A program made the translations under genes and the position numbers. This document shows, piece by piece, positions 54,324 to 62,785 of a DNA stretch of 64,000 nt; position 1 is the first letter of the stretch, and every line of letters begins with the position of its first letter. A model generated the notes under the pieces. The model made no database searches. It was not told the DNA's origin and saw only the letters and a list, made by a program, of their open reading frames with translations. Source of the stretch: Pseudomonas fluorescens (lineage in GTDB: Bacteria > Pseudomonadota > Gammaproteobacteria > Pseudomonadales > Pseudomonadaceae); NCBI RefSeq assembly GCF_000968015.1, contig NZ_LACH01000035.1:1-64000 (forward strand), read 5' to 3'.

Positions 54324-55541
54324 ATGGCTGTTGGTCTTGGTCCTTTGCCAACGTTGCACCCGGTTGCCGGTTTTGAACTCGGTATCGCCTCGGCTGGCAT
54401 CAAGCGCCCGGGGCGCAAGGATGTTGTGGTCATGCGCTGTGCCGAAGGCTCCACGGTCGCTGGCGTGTTCACCCTGAACGCTTTTTGCGCGGCGCCCGTG
54501 ATCCTGGCCAAGCAGCGCGTGCAAGGTCCGGTGCGTTACCTGTTGACCAATACCGGCAATGCCAACGCCGGTACTGGCGAACCAGGCCTTGCCGCCGCCG
54601 AGCGCACCTGCGCCAAACTGGCTGAACTGACCGGCGTCGACGCCAGCCTGGTGCTGCCGTACTCCACCGGTGTGATCGGCGAGCCGCTGCCGGTCGAGAA
54701 AATCGAAGGGGCTCTGCAAGCTGCCCTCGACGACCTGTCGGTCAACAACTGGGAAGCTGCCGCCACTGGCATCATGACCACCGACACCCTGCCAAAAGGT
54801 GCCAGCCGCCAGTTCCAGCATGACGGCGTGACCATCACCGTCACCGGTATCAGCAAAGGCGCGGGCATGATCCGCCCGAACATGGCGACCATGCTCGGCT
54901 ACATCGCCACCGACGCCAGAGTCTCCCGCGACGTGCTGCAAAACCTGCTGCTGGACGGTGCCAACAAGTCGTTCAACCGCATCACCATCGACGGCGACAC
55001 CTCGACCAATGACTGCTGCATGCTGATCGCCACCGGTCAGGCTGCGCTGCCGGAAATCACCCGCGCCGAAGGCGAGTTGTTCGCCAAGCTGAAGCGAGCG
55101 GTGTTTGAAGTGTGCATGGACGTGGCCCAGGCCATCGTTCGTGACGGCGAAGGCGCGACCAAGTTTGTGACCGTTGAAGTCAACGGCGGCGGCAATCACC
55201 AGGAATGCCTGGACGTTGGTTACACCGTGGCTCACTCGCCGCTGATCAAGACTGCACTGTTCGCCTCCGACCCGAACTGGGGCCGCATTCTGGCCGCCGT
55301 CGGCCGTGCCGGCGTACCGAACCTGGACGTGAGCAAGATCGACGTGTTCCTCGGTGAAGTGTGTATCGCCAGCCGTGGCGCTCGTGCATCGACCTACACC
55401 GAAGCCCAGGGCGCGGCCGTGATGCAGCAGGAAGAAATCACAATCCGAATCGAGCTGGGTCGCGGTGATTGCAGCGAAACCATCTGGACCACCGACCTGT
55501 CCCACGAATACGTGAAAATCAACGCCGAATACCGTACTTGA
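54324..55541 (+). CDS. argJ: Bifunctional ornithine acetyltransferase / N-acetylglutamate synthase
   Basis: A 405-residue arginine-biosynthesis enzyme that recycles the acetyl group from N-acetylornithine to glutamate. It is made as a precursor cleaved before the catalytic Thr in RPNMATMLGYIATDA (KGAGMIRPNMATML block). GNANAGTGEPG and NRITIDGDTSTNDC are family signatures. AAGGAG lies seven bases before the ATG. Length and sequence match ArgJ. Confidence 0.97.
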   Translation: MAVGLGPLPTLHPVAGFELGIASAGIKRPGRKDVVVMRCAEGSTVAGVFTLNAFCAAPVILAKQRVQGPVRYLLTNTGNANAGTGEPGLAAAERTCAKLAELTGVDASLVLPYSTGVIGEPLPVEKIEGALQAALDDLSVNNWEAAATGIMTTDTLPKGASRQFQHDGVTITVTGISKGAGMIRPNMATMLGYIATDARVSRDVLQNLLLDGANKSFNRITIDGDTSTNDCCMLIATGQAALPEITRAEGELFAKLKRAVFEVCMDVAQAIVRDGEGATKFVTVEVNGGGNHQECLDVGYTVAHSPLIKTALFASDPNWGRILAAVGRAGVPNLDVSKIDVFLGEVCIASRGARASTYTEAQGAAVMQQEEITIRIELGRGDCSETIWTTDLSHEYVKINAEYRT

Positions 55542-55564
55542 TCACTCGCTAGACCGAGTCGCTG

Positions 55565-55662
55565 CAATCGCGAGCAAGCTCGCTCCCACAGGAGATCTTC
55601 AGTGAACACAAACAGTGCGAACAACAGGATCAAATGTGGGAGCGAGCTTGCTCGCGATGACG
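55565..55662. repeat. Inverted pair of REP elements
   Basis: ATCGCGAGCAAGCTCGCTCC near 55568 and GGGAGCGAGCTTGCTCGCGA near 55636 face each other across about 50 bp between argJ and the GST gene. Confidence 0.9.
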
Positions 55663-55716
55663 GTCTGCCAGTCACTAAATAGACTGGCCTGTCCCCCTCA
55701 TCTAAAGGTCCCGAAC

Positions 55717-56349
55717 ATGAGCCTTCACCTGATCATCGGCGACAAACTGCATTCCTCCTGGTCCCTGCGCGGCGCGTTGGCCCTCGACCTGGCCGGCGTT
55801 CCTTACACCGAAGAACTGATCAAGCTGAACCAGCCGGATACGCGTGAGCGTCTGCTCAAGCACTCGCCGACCGGCAAAGTCCCGCTGTTGAAAACCGAAC
55901 ATGGCACCATCGCCGACTCCCTGGCGATTGCCGAGTATCTGGCAGAGCAGTTCCCCGACGCCGGCCTCTGGCCCAAAGACACCGCCGCCCGCGCCCAGGC
56001 CCGTTCGGCCTGCGCGCAGATGCACAGCGGTTTTTTCGCCATGCGCGGCAACATGCCATTCGACTTGAGCCACGACGCTGCGCTGTCGCCGACCCCGTCT
56101 GACGTTCAGGCCGACATCGAGCGGATGTTGGCGTTGTGGGCCGAGTGCCGCGCCGCCGCCACCGAAACCGGTCCGTTCCTGTTCGGCGGCGCGACCTTGG
56201 CGGATGCCTTCTTCGCACCGATCGCCGTGCGCCTGCGCACCTATCAGGTGAGGCTGCCCGAAGCGGACGCGGCCTACGTCGAAACGATCTACCAATGGCC
56301 AGCCTTCAAGGCGTGGCAGAAGGCGGGTCTGGAGGAGGTCGGGCAGTGA
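55717..56349 (+). CDS. Glutathione S-transferase family protein
   Basis: A 210-residue enzyme with an N-terminal thioredoxin-like domain (LIIGDKLHSSWSLRGALALD; glutathione binding at GKVPLLKTEHGTIADSLAI) and a helical C-terminal domain. It resembles the bacterial SspA/zeta-like family. It catalyses glutathione conjugation or isomerisation; substrate unknown. Its TGA overlaps the GTG start of mutT, so they are co-translated. Confidence 0.9.
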   Translation: MSLHLIIGDKLHSSWSLRGALALDLAGVPYTEELIKLNQPDTRERLLKHSPTGKVPLLKTEHGTIADSLAIAEYLAEQFPDAGLWPKDTAARAQARSACAQMHSGFFAMRGNMPFDLSHDAALSPTPSDVQADIERMLALWAECRAAATETGPFLFGGATLADAFFAPIAVRLRTYQVRLPEADAAYVETIYQWPAFKAWQKAGLEEVGQ

Positions 56350-57290
56350 AGCGAGTACACGTAGCCGCCGCTGTCATCCGCGATGGCAGTGGCAAGATCC
56401 TCATTGCCCGCCGTGCCGATACCCAGCATCAGGGTGGCCTGTGGGAGTTCCCCGGTGGCAAGGTCGAGGCCGACGAATCCGTCGAAACCGCCCTGGCTCG
56501 CGAGCTCCTTGAAGAGTTGGGCATCGTGGTCAACGCGGCGCGCCCGCTGATCAAGGTCCGGCACGACTACCCGGACAAGCAAGTGTTGCTGGACGTTTGG
56601 GAAGTGTCGGCCTTTACCGGCGAACCGCACGGCGCCGAAGGCCAGCCGTTGGAATGGGTCGCGCCTCGCGATCTGCTGAATTACGAGTTTCCGGCGGCCA
56701 ACCAGCCGATTGTTGCGGCTGCACGGTTACCGGCGCAGTACCTGATTACCCCGGAAGACCTGGAAACCCCGGCCTTGCTGCGCGGCATTCAGAAAGCCAT
56801 TGCAGGCGGCATCAAGCTGATCCAGTTGCGGGCACCCAACGGCTACGATCCGAAGTACCGCGATCTGGCGGTGGACGCGGCGGGGCTGTGTGCCGGCAAG
56901 GCGCAGTTGATGATCAAGGGGCCGTTCGAATGGCTGGGAGATTTCCCGTCCGCCGGTTGGCACATCACCTCCGCGCAACTGCGCAAGCACGCGGCGGCTG
57001 GCCGCCCGTTACCGGCGTCTCGCTGGCTGGCGGCGTCCTGCCACAACGCTGAAGAGCTGGCGTTGGCCGAGCAGATGGGGGTGGATTTTGTGACCCTGTC
57101 ACCGGTGCAACCGACCCTGACTCATCCGGGGGCTCAGCCGCTGGGTTGGGAGCAGGCTTGCGCGTTGATCGAAGGCTTCAGCAAACCGGTGTTCTTGCTG
57201 GGTGGTGTTGGCCCGGCAGAGCTTCAAAAAGCCTGGGAAGCGGGCGCACAGGGTGTGGCGGGGATTCGGGCGTTCTGGCCTGAAGCCTGA
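56346..57290 (+). CDS. mutT: 8-oxo-dGTP diphosphatase MutT fused to a ThiE-like domain
   Basis: A 314-residue fusion. The N-terminal Nudix hydrolase (residues 1-130) has the Nudix box GGKVEADES...RELLEELG and removes oxidised dGTP from the pool. The C-terminal half is a TIM barrel like thiamine-phosphate synthase (IQLRAPNGYDPKYRDLAVDA, MGVDFVTLSPVQPTLTHPG, FLLGGVGPAELQKAWEAGAQ). The fusion is the normal form in Pseudomonas; catalytic activity of the ThiE-like half is uncertain. The GTG start with GGAGG upstream lies in the GST stop (GTGA). Confidence 0.93.
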   Translation: MKRVHVAAAVIRDGSGKILIARRADTQHQGGLWEFPGGKVEADESVETALARELLEELGIVVNAARPLIKVRHDYPDKQVLLDVWEVSAFTGEPHGAEGQPLEWVAPRDLLNYEFPAANQPIVAAARLPAQYLITPEDLETPALLRGIQKAIAGGIKLIQLRAPNGYDPKYRDLAVDAAGLCAGKAQLMIKGPFEWLGDFPSAGWHITSAQLRKHAAAGRPLPASRWLAASCHNAEELALAEQMGVDFVTLSPVQPTLTHPGAQPLGWEQACALIEGFSKPVFLLGGVGPAELQKAWEAGAQGVAGIRAFWPEA

Positions 57291-57310
57291 TTTTGCGGTG
57301 AGTTTACTGG

Positions 57311-57411
57311 CCTCATCGCGAGCAAGCTCGCTCCCACAGTGGATCTTCTGTGAACACAAGATTTGTGAGCACCAAAGATCAATTGTGGGAGCGGGCTTGC
57401 TCGCGAAGGCG
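57311..57411. repeat. Inverted pair of REP elements
   Basis: ATCGCGAGCAAGCTCGCTCC near 57315 and GGGAGCGGGCTTGCTCGCGA near 57387 form a pair between converging genes. Confidence 0.9.
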
Positions 57412-57427
57412 GCCTGGCAAGCGCCGA

Positions 57428-58009
57428 CTAAACCTGAGGTTTTGCTGCTGGCTGCCACAAAATCTCGGCAATCCCCTGCCGCTTGGCGATCAACCGCGCC
57501 ACCACAAACAACAAGTCCGACAACCGATTGATGTACGCCAACCCAACTCCGGCCAACGGTTCGACGGTATTCAAATGCTGACACCGTCGCTCGGCACTGC
57601 GCGCCAGGCTTCTGCACACATGAGCCTGGGCAATCAACGCCGAACCACCCGGCAAAATGAAATTCTCCAGCGGCCCCAGCTCTTCATTCCACACATCGAT
57701 CGCGGCTTCCAGACGTTCCACTTCTGCCGTGTTCAGTGCCTGATACACCGGCATCGCCAGTTCACCACCCAAGTCGAACAACCGATGCTGGCAAGGCGCC
57801 AAAACCTCGATCACCTCGTTCAATCCTGGAAAAGTGCCACTTTCCGTCGCCAACCCGGCCAATAGCACACCCACCTGACTGTTCAGCGTATCGACCTCGC
57901 CAATGGCTTCGATCCGTGGATGATCCTTGGGCACGCGGCGGCCGTCGCCCAGCCCGGTTTCGCCTTTGTCGCCAGTGCGGGTGTAAATCTTCGACAAGCG
58001 AAAGCCCAT
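57428..58009 (-). CDS. Cob(I)yrinic acid a,c-diamide adenosyltransferase (PduO type)
   Basis: A 193-residue enzyme that adds the adenosyl group to cobalamin. N-terminal KIYTRTGDKGETGLGDGRRV binds ATP, and the helical rest includes the core SLARSAERRCQHL and LAYINRLSDLLFVVAR signatures of PduO-type transferases. The ATG at 58009 has GAGGT five bases before it. It lies three bases after the stop of the sensor kinase gene, so it may be in the same unit. Confidence 0.94.
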   Translation of the reverse strand: MGFRLSKIYTRTGDKGETGLGDGRRVPKDHPRIEAIGEVDTLNSQVGVLLAGLATESGTFPGLNEVIEVLAPCQHRLFDLGGELAMPVYQALNTAEVERLEAAIDVWNEELGPLENFILPGGSALIAQAHVCRSLARSAERRCQHLNTVEPLAGVGLAYINRLSDLLFVVARLIAKRQGIAEILWQPAAKPQV

Positions 58010-58011
58010 GG

Positions 58012-60057
58012 TTACCTCGATAGCTGATTGAGTTCTTGAGAGACGAGCGGGGTGCCCGCCAAGGGCAGGCGCAAGGTGAAACACGTGCCTTGGCCCAGGG
58101 TCGATTGCACTTCCATCTGACCCTTGTGGTTGTTGGTAATGATGAAATACGAGACCGACAGGCCAAGGCCGGTGCCCTGACCGATTTCCTTGGTGGTGAA
58201 AAATGGCTCGAAGGTGCGTTTGCGCACGCTCTCGCTCATGCCGATGCCGTTGTCCTCCACCTGGATTTCCGCCCACGGCGGATTCAGCTTGGTGCGCAGA
58301 ATGATCCGTCCCGGCTCGCGGTCGTCTTCACGTTGGTGAATCGCCTGAGCGGCGTTTTTCAGCAGATTGAGCAGCACTTGCTCCAGTTCGTTCGCCGTGC
58401 CAGGCACCGGACCGAGTTGTGGATCGAACTGGCGAATGATCGCCTGGCCCTTGAAGTCGAAACCGATCGCCAGGTCGAAGTCGTTGCCGGCAATTTCTAC
58501 CGCCTGATCGATCAGCGCCGGCAGGTCACAGGGGGCCATTTGCCGGGTACTGCGGCGACTGAAGCTGAGCATGTGCGTGACAATTTTTGCCGCCCGGGCG
58601 CCAGCCTGTTGAATGCCGTCGAGCAACTGCGGCACTTCGCGCGCTTGCAGGTATTTGTTGACCGTATCCAGCGCGATCCCGTTTTGCTCGGCTTGTTCGA
58701 GGTTCTTCGGCAGATCAGGCGAAAGGCGTCGGCGAATGTTCTGCACGTTGTGCAGGATCGCGCCTAACGGGTTGTTGATCTCGTGGGCCATACCCGCGGC
58801 GAGGCCACCAACCGAGAGCATTTTTTCCGACTGCACCATCATTTCTTCCAGCGACAGGCGCTGAGTGATGTCGTCGATCCGGATCACCACACCACGCCCG
58901 GCACCGCCCATCAGCGGGTAGAACGTCAGTGCGTAGTGCTTGGGTTCTTCGTCCTTGAGCCACGTCACCCGTTCAATCTTGGCCACTGTGTGCTGCTCGA
59001 CGGTTTGCTTGAGCTGTGGCAGAAACGGCTTGAGTGGTTCGAAGGCAAGGAAGATCGGCTGGTTCAAGGCTTCGTCGAGGCGCGTGCCGGAGAGGGCGCT
59101 GGCCTCCTGATTCCACTGCGTCACATAGAGCTGTTCATCAAGGGCGATCAGCGCCGAGGGCATGGAATCGATGATGCTGTTGAGGTAGTTCTGGAAACCG
59201 GTGAGCTTCTTCTCGATCTTGCTGCGCACCTGAACTTCGAGTTCCAGTTTGCGATTGGTATGCCGGGTTTCTTCGGCCAGGCCCTGAGCCTGGTCATACG
59301 CAGCCTGGGAATCGTCCCGAGCCCGCTTGAGTTGCTGCTCCCGGGCTTCGATCCGCGAGAGCATGGTGTTGAACGCCTCGGCGAGGCTGCCGATTTCGTC
59401 ATGGTTGCCGCGGGAGGCGCGCAGGGCGTAGTTCTCTTCCCGGGTCACTTGCCGGGACAGCTCTTCGAGCTGATGGATCGGCCGGGTAATCAGGCGTTTG
59501 ATCTGTCGGGCGATCACCAGCCACAACAGCACACTGAAGATCAGAATTCCGAGGCTGGCGGTCAGGGTCCCGGTGTAGAACGCCATCGGCAGTTCGCTGC
59601 TGGCGACCAGTAACAGATGGCCGGGCGCGGTGCCGGGGCGGGGCAGGGTGATGACTTGATTGCTGCGAAACTCGGTGGCTTGCCAGGACTCAATGTGCCG
59701 GTAACGCGTTGGCAGGCTCAGATTGTCGCCATGCTGCAACTGCGCCAGACGTTCGCCCTTGCCGTCATAAAGGGCCGCCGCGCGTAACGGTGAATAGCTG
59801 TTGAGCTCATTGAGCAGGCGTTCGGCGCTTTGCGGTGACTGCAAGGCTTCGGACACCAGGCTGGGGTTGGACACCAGGCGGCCGATGGTCTGCAAGGCCT
59901 GAGGGGCCATGCTTTCCTGGGAGATGTAGTACGCGGCGCTGATAAAGGTCAGGTTGGCGACCAGCAGGACGGTGGTCAACAGCACCAGCAGGGCGGCCAG
60001 CAATTTCTGGCCGACCGGAAGGTTTTCAAGGCGCTGGCGCAATGGCATCAGGTTCAT
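58012..60057 (-). CDS. Membrane sensor histidine kinase with HAMP and PAS domains
   Basis: A 681-residue kinase. TM1 is at 18-45, a periplasmic sensor of about 110 residues follows, then TM2 near 165-185 and a HAMP domain. The cytoplasmic coiled coil leads to a PAS region (SMPSALIALDEQLYVTQWNQ). The phospho-acceptor is in MAHEINNPLGAILHNV, and the ATPase N and G boxes include NELEQVLLNLLKNAAQA and GIGQGTGLGLSVSY-type glycine loops. The lacking receiver suggests an orphan kinase; its partner is not adjacent. Confidence 0.9.
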   Translation of the reverse strand: MNLMPLRQRLENLPVGQKLLAALLVLLTTVLLVANLTFISAAYYISQESMAPQALQTIGRLVSNPSLVSEALQSPQSAERLLNELNSYSPLRAAALYDGKGERLAQLQHGDNLSLPTRYRHIESWQATEFRSNQVITLPRPGTAPGHLLLVASSELPMAFYTGTLTASLGILIFSVLLWLVIARQIKRLITRPIHQLEELSRQVTREENYALRASRGNHDEIGSLAEAFNTMLSRIEAREQQLKRARDDSQAAYDQAQGLAEETRHTNRKLELEVQVRSKIEKKLTGFQNYLNSIIDSMPSALIALDEQLYVTQWNQEASALSGTRLDEALNQPIFLAFEPLKPFLPQLKQTVEQHTVAKIERVTWLKDEEPKHYALTFYPLMGGAGRGVVIRIDDITQRLSLEEMMVQSEKMLSVGGLAAGMAHEINNPLGAILHNVQNIRRRLSPDLPKNLEQAEQNGIALDTVNKYLQAREVPQLLDGIQQAGARAAKIVTHMLSFSRRSTRQMAPCDLPALIDQAVEIAGNDFDLAIGFDFKGQAIIRQFDPQLGPVPGTANELEQVLLNLLKNAAQAIHQREDDREPGRIILRTKLNPPWAEIQVEDNGIGMSESVRKRTFEPFFTTKEIGQGTGLGLSVSYFIITNNHKGQMEVQSTLGQGTCFTLRLPLAGTPLVSQELNQLSR

Positions 60058-60093
60058 CGCTGAATAGGAACAAGTGGCCAGCGTAGCCGCTGC

Positions 60094-61011
60094 TCAGTCG
60101 CTGGGCAATCCAAGGCTGTGCAGATGGGTGATCAATCTTTGCTCAAGTTGATTGAGGTGTGGCAAGTTGAGTTGATGCCTCGCGGCGACTTTGCAGGCAT
60201 GACCCAATAGATAGCTGATCTCGGTCCGGCGCTGGTTCGCGACGTCCTGGTACATCGAAGAGTAGTTGGCGGCGGTCGCGTGAATCACCCGTTCGACTTC
60301 CTGTTGAAGGTCCTCGGCCGCTGCCGGTTGACCGCACCGCTCAAGCAACTCGGTCAATTCGCCGCAAAGGGTGGCGACTTCGCAGTGGTGCTCCTGTAAA
60401 CCGCCATTACGGCAATCGTGCAGCACGGTCAGCGGATTGATCGCACAGTTGAGCGCCAGTTTTCGCCACAGCCGGGTCAGAATGTCGGTGCTCCACTCGT
60501 GGGGAATACCGGCGGCGCTCACGTCATCCAGCCAGATCGGCGCCACGGGATGCCCCGCATCCCCCAGCCAGGTGTAACCGTGGCCGGCGAATACCACGCG
60601 CCAGTCGCCATCGCGAAAGGCACCTTCGGTGCTCGACGCATAAATGCAGCGGGCTTGCGGGACCTGTGTGGCGACGGCGTCCTGGCTGCCAAGACCGTTC
60701 TGCAACAGGATCAGCTCGGCGTCGGGGGCCAGGCGCGGTGCCAGTTGGGCTACGGCTTTCTCGGCATCGTAGGCTTTACAGGCCACCAGCAGGCGGTTGA
60801 TCGGTTCATTGTTGTCGGGTGTCTCGGCGGGAACCGGATAGCACTGCGCTTTACCGTGTTCGACCAGCGTCAACCCACCCGCCGCCTCATACGCCTGCAA
60901 GCGTGCAGCGTCCCGCACGATCAGCTTGACCGGCACGCCGGCCCGCGCCAGTCGAGTGGCCCATAAGGTGCCAAGGCTGCCGGCGCCCAGAACATGCCAG
61001 GTGGTGGACAT
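60094..61011 (-). CDS. panE: Putative 2-dehydropantoate 2-reductase (PanE-like)
   Basis: A 305-residue NADPH-dependent oxidoreductase. The Rossmann start MSTTWHVLGAGSLGTLWATR is followed by LVACKAYDAEKAV and LILLQNGLGSQDAV, and the C-terminal domain has WRKLALNCAINPLTVLHDCR (Lys) with SSMYQDVANQRRTEI. These match ketopantoate reductase of pantothenate synthesis. The start at 61011 is the family start; a 245-codon upstream open frame is antisense to yajQ and was rejected. Confidence 0.92.
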   Translation of the reverse strand: MSTTWHVLGAGSLGTLWATRLARAGVPVKLIVRDAARLQAYEAAGGLTLVEHGKAQCYPVPAETPDNNEPINRLLVACKAYDAEKAVAQLAPRLAPDAELILLQNGLGSQDAVATQVPQARCIYASSTEGAFRDGDWRVVFAGHGYTWLGDAGHPVAPIWLDDVSAAGIPHEWSTDILTRLWRKLALNCAINPLTVLHDCRNGGLQEHHCEVATLCGELTELLERCGQPAAAEDLQQEVERVIHATAANYSSMYQDVANQRRTEISYLLGHACKVAARHQLNLPHLNQLEQRLITHLHSLGLPSD

Positions 61012-61152
61012 CAGCTTTTTGCTCTGTTTATCGCGCGCATGGGAGGCTCGCAGTGAATGATGGGAAAGACCCGTTATAATCAGCGCGGATTTTAACCGCA
61101 AGCCAGGCGTGCTCCATCGTGATCGAGCATGCCCTTTTATTGGAGAGATTAC

Positions 61153-61638
61153 ATGCCGTCGTTCGACGTGGTATCCGAACTGGACAAACACGAAGTCACC
61201 AACGCGGTCGAAAACGCCGTCAAGGAACTCGATCGTCGTTATGACCTGAAAGGCAAAGGCACCTTCGAGTTCAAGGAAAAGGACCTGACCGTCAACCTGA
61301 CTGCTGAAGCCGATTTCCAGCTCGAAGCGATGATTGAGATCCTCAAGCTGGCCCTGGTCAAGCGCAAAATCGACGTGCAGTGCCTTGAAGTCAAGGATGC
61401 CTATGCGTCGGGCAAACTGATGAAGCAGGAAGCGGTCCTCAAGGAAGGCATCGACAAAGAGCTGGCGAAGAAAATCGTCGCTCATGTCAAAGACGCCAAG
61501 CTCAAGGTTCAGGCTGCCATTCAGGGTGAGCAAGTGCGCATTACCGGCAAGAAGCGTGATGACTTGCAGGAAGCCATCGCGGCCCTGCGCGCCAAGACTT
61601 TCGATATGCCGCTGCAGTTCAACAACTTCCGCGACTGA
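61153..61638 (+). CDS. yajQ: YajQ-family nucleotide/c-di-GMP-binding protein
   Basis: A 161-residue protein: MPSFDVVSELDKHEVTNAVE at the start, then DLTVNLTAEADFQLEAMIEI, and the end MPLQFNNFRD, all as in YajQ. Family members bind cyclic di-GMP and regulate virulence or phage genes. GGAG precedes the ATG. A TATAAT box lies at 61075-61080, in the divergent region with panE. Confidence 0.95.
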   Translation: MPSFDVVSELDKHEVTNAVENAVKELDRRYDLKGKGTFEFKEKDLTVNLTAEADFQLEAMIEILKLALVKRKIDVQCLEVKDAYASGKLMKQEAVLKEGIDKELAKKIVAHVKDAKLKVQAAIQGEQVRITGKKRDDLQEAIAALRAKTFDMPLQFNNFRD

Positions 61639-61655
61639 CCTTTCAGGCGGGAACC

Positions 61656-61773
61656 TGTGGGAGCGACGGGCGGCGATCCGACTTGCTCGCGATTGCGGTG
61701 TGTCATTCAACAGTGATGTCGACTGATACGCCCTCATCGCGAGCAAGTCGGATCGCCGCCCGTCGCTCCCACA
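61656..61773. repeat. REP-pair variant with long perfect 38-bp arms
   Basis: TGTGGGAGCGACGGGCGGCG continuing through GATCCGACTTGCTCGCGAT forms 38-bp arms at 61656-61693 and 61736-61773, perfect inverted copies across 42 bp. The ends are those of ordinary REPs, but the centre of each arm carries an extra block (ACGGGCGGCGATCCGACT) instead of the short AGCT core. Confidence 0.88.
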
Positions 61774-61802
61774 GGGATTGTGCTTAACGCAGGAGAAAGA
61801 AG

Positions 61803-62645
61803 ATGGATTTGAATACTGAAGTGGACAACCTGGTCAAGGCGTCTCAAGCCTGGATTCCGATGATCATGGAATACGGCAGCCGCGTGTTGCTGGCGGTGAT
61901 CACCCTGGCCGTCGGCTGGTGGCTGATCAACAAGGTGACGCAAAAGCTCGGTGGCCTGCTGGCGCTGCGTAACGCCGACCTCGCGCTGCAAGGCTTCATC
62001 AGCAGCCTGGCAAACATCATTCTCAAGGTTTTGCTGATCGTCAGCGTCGCCTCAATGATCGGCGTGGAAACCACTTCGTTCGTCGCAGCCATCGGTGCGG
62101 CAGGTCTGGCCATCGGTCTGGCCTTGCAGGGCAGCCTGGCGAACTTCGCCGGTGGTGTGCTGATTCTGTTGTTCCGCCCGTTCCGCATTGGTGACTGGAT
62201 CGAAGCCCAAGGTGTTGCCGGCACAGTCGACAGCATCCAGATCTTCCACACCGTCCTGCGCACCGGTGATAACAAAACCATCATCGTGCCGAACGGCAAC
62301 CTGTCGAACGGCATCATCACCAACACTAACCGTCAGCCGACCCGTAAGGTCGTGTTTGATGTGGGTGTGGATTACGAAGCGGACCTGCAGAAGGCCCGTC
62401 ATGTTTTGCTGGACTTGGCCAACGATGAGCGTGTTTTGGCTGACCCGGCACCACAGGCAGTGATTTCGACACTGGGTGATAGTTCGATTACTGTTTCCCT
62501 TCGAGTGTGGGTCAAGACTGCTGATTACTGGGATGTGATGTTCATGTTCAACGAACAGTCCCGTGATCGTTTGAAAACGGCTGGTATCGATATCCCGTTT
62601 CCACAGCGGGTTATTCGAGTGGTTCAGGAATCGGCTGTGCAGTGA
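61803..62645 (+). CDS. mscS: Small-conductance mechanosensitive channel, MscS family
   Basis: A 280-residue inner-membrane channel opened by membrane tension to release solutes on osmotic downshock. Three helices are followed by the pore-lining GLAIGLALQGSLANFAGGVL with its Gly/Ala pattern, then the cytoplasmic beta domain (FRIGDWIEAQGVAGTVDSIQ) and the alpha/beta end. AGGAG precedes the ATG. Its length matches E. coli MscS. Confidence 0.95.
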   Translation: MDLNTEVDNLVKASQAWIPMIMEYGSRVLLAVITLAVGWWLINKVTQKLGGLLALRNADLALQGFISSLANIILKVLLIVSVASMIGVETTSFVAAIGAAGLAIGLALQGSLANFAGGVLILLFRPFRIGDWIEAQGVAGTVDSIQIFHTVLRTGDNKTIIVPNGNLSNGIITNTNRQPTRKVVFDVGVDYEADLQKARHVLLDLANDERVLADPAPQAVISTLGDSSITVSLRVWVKTADYWDVMFMFNEQSRDRLKTAGIDIPFPQRVIRVVQESAVQ

Positions 62646-62728
62646 TCCGTCTTTCGAACATGTCTGACTCTTAGGTCAGGCATGTTCTGGAAAAAGTCGA
62701 TCATCTAAATGCTGTGTTGTCGCCAATA

Positions 62729-62760
62729 AAAAGGCCCATCCGAAGATGGGCCTTTTGTTT
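62729..62760. terminator. Rho-independent terminator between mscS and oprD-like gene
   Basis: Stem AAAAGGCCCATC / GATGGGCCTTTT with CGAA loop, with A- and T-tracts on the flanks, serving both converging genes. Confidence 0.9.
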
Positions 62761-62785
62761 GTTACCGCAAATTAATTGCTTGCGA

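Noticed and set aside
61012..61746. Upstream extension of panE across the yajQ region
   Set aside because: The extension is antisense to yajQ; the Rossmann start at 61011 matches the family start.
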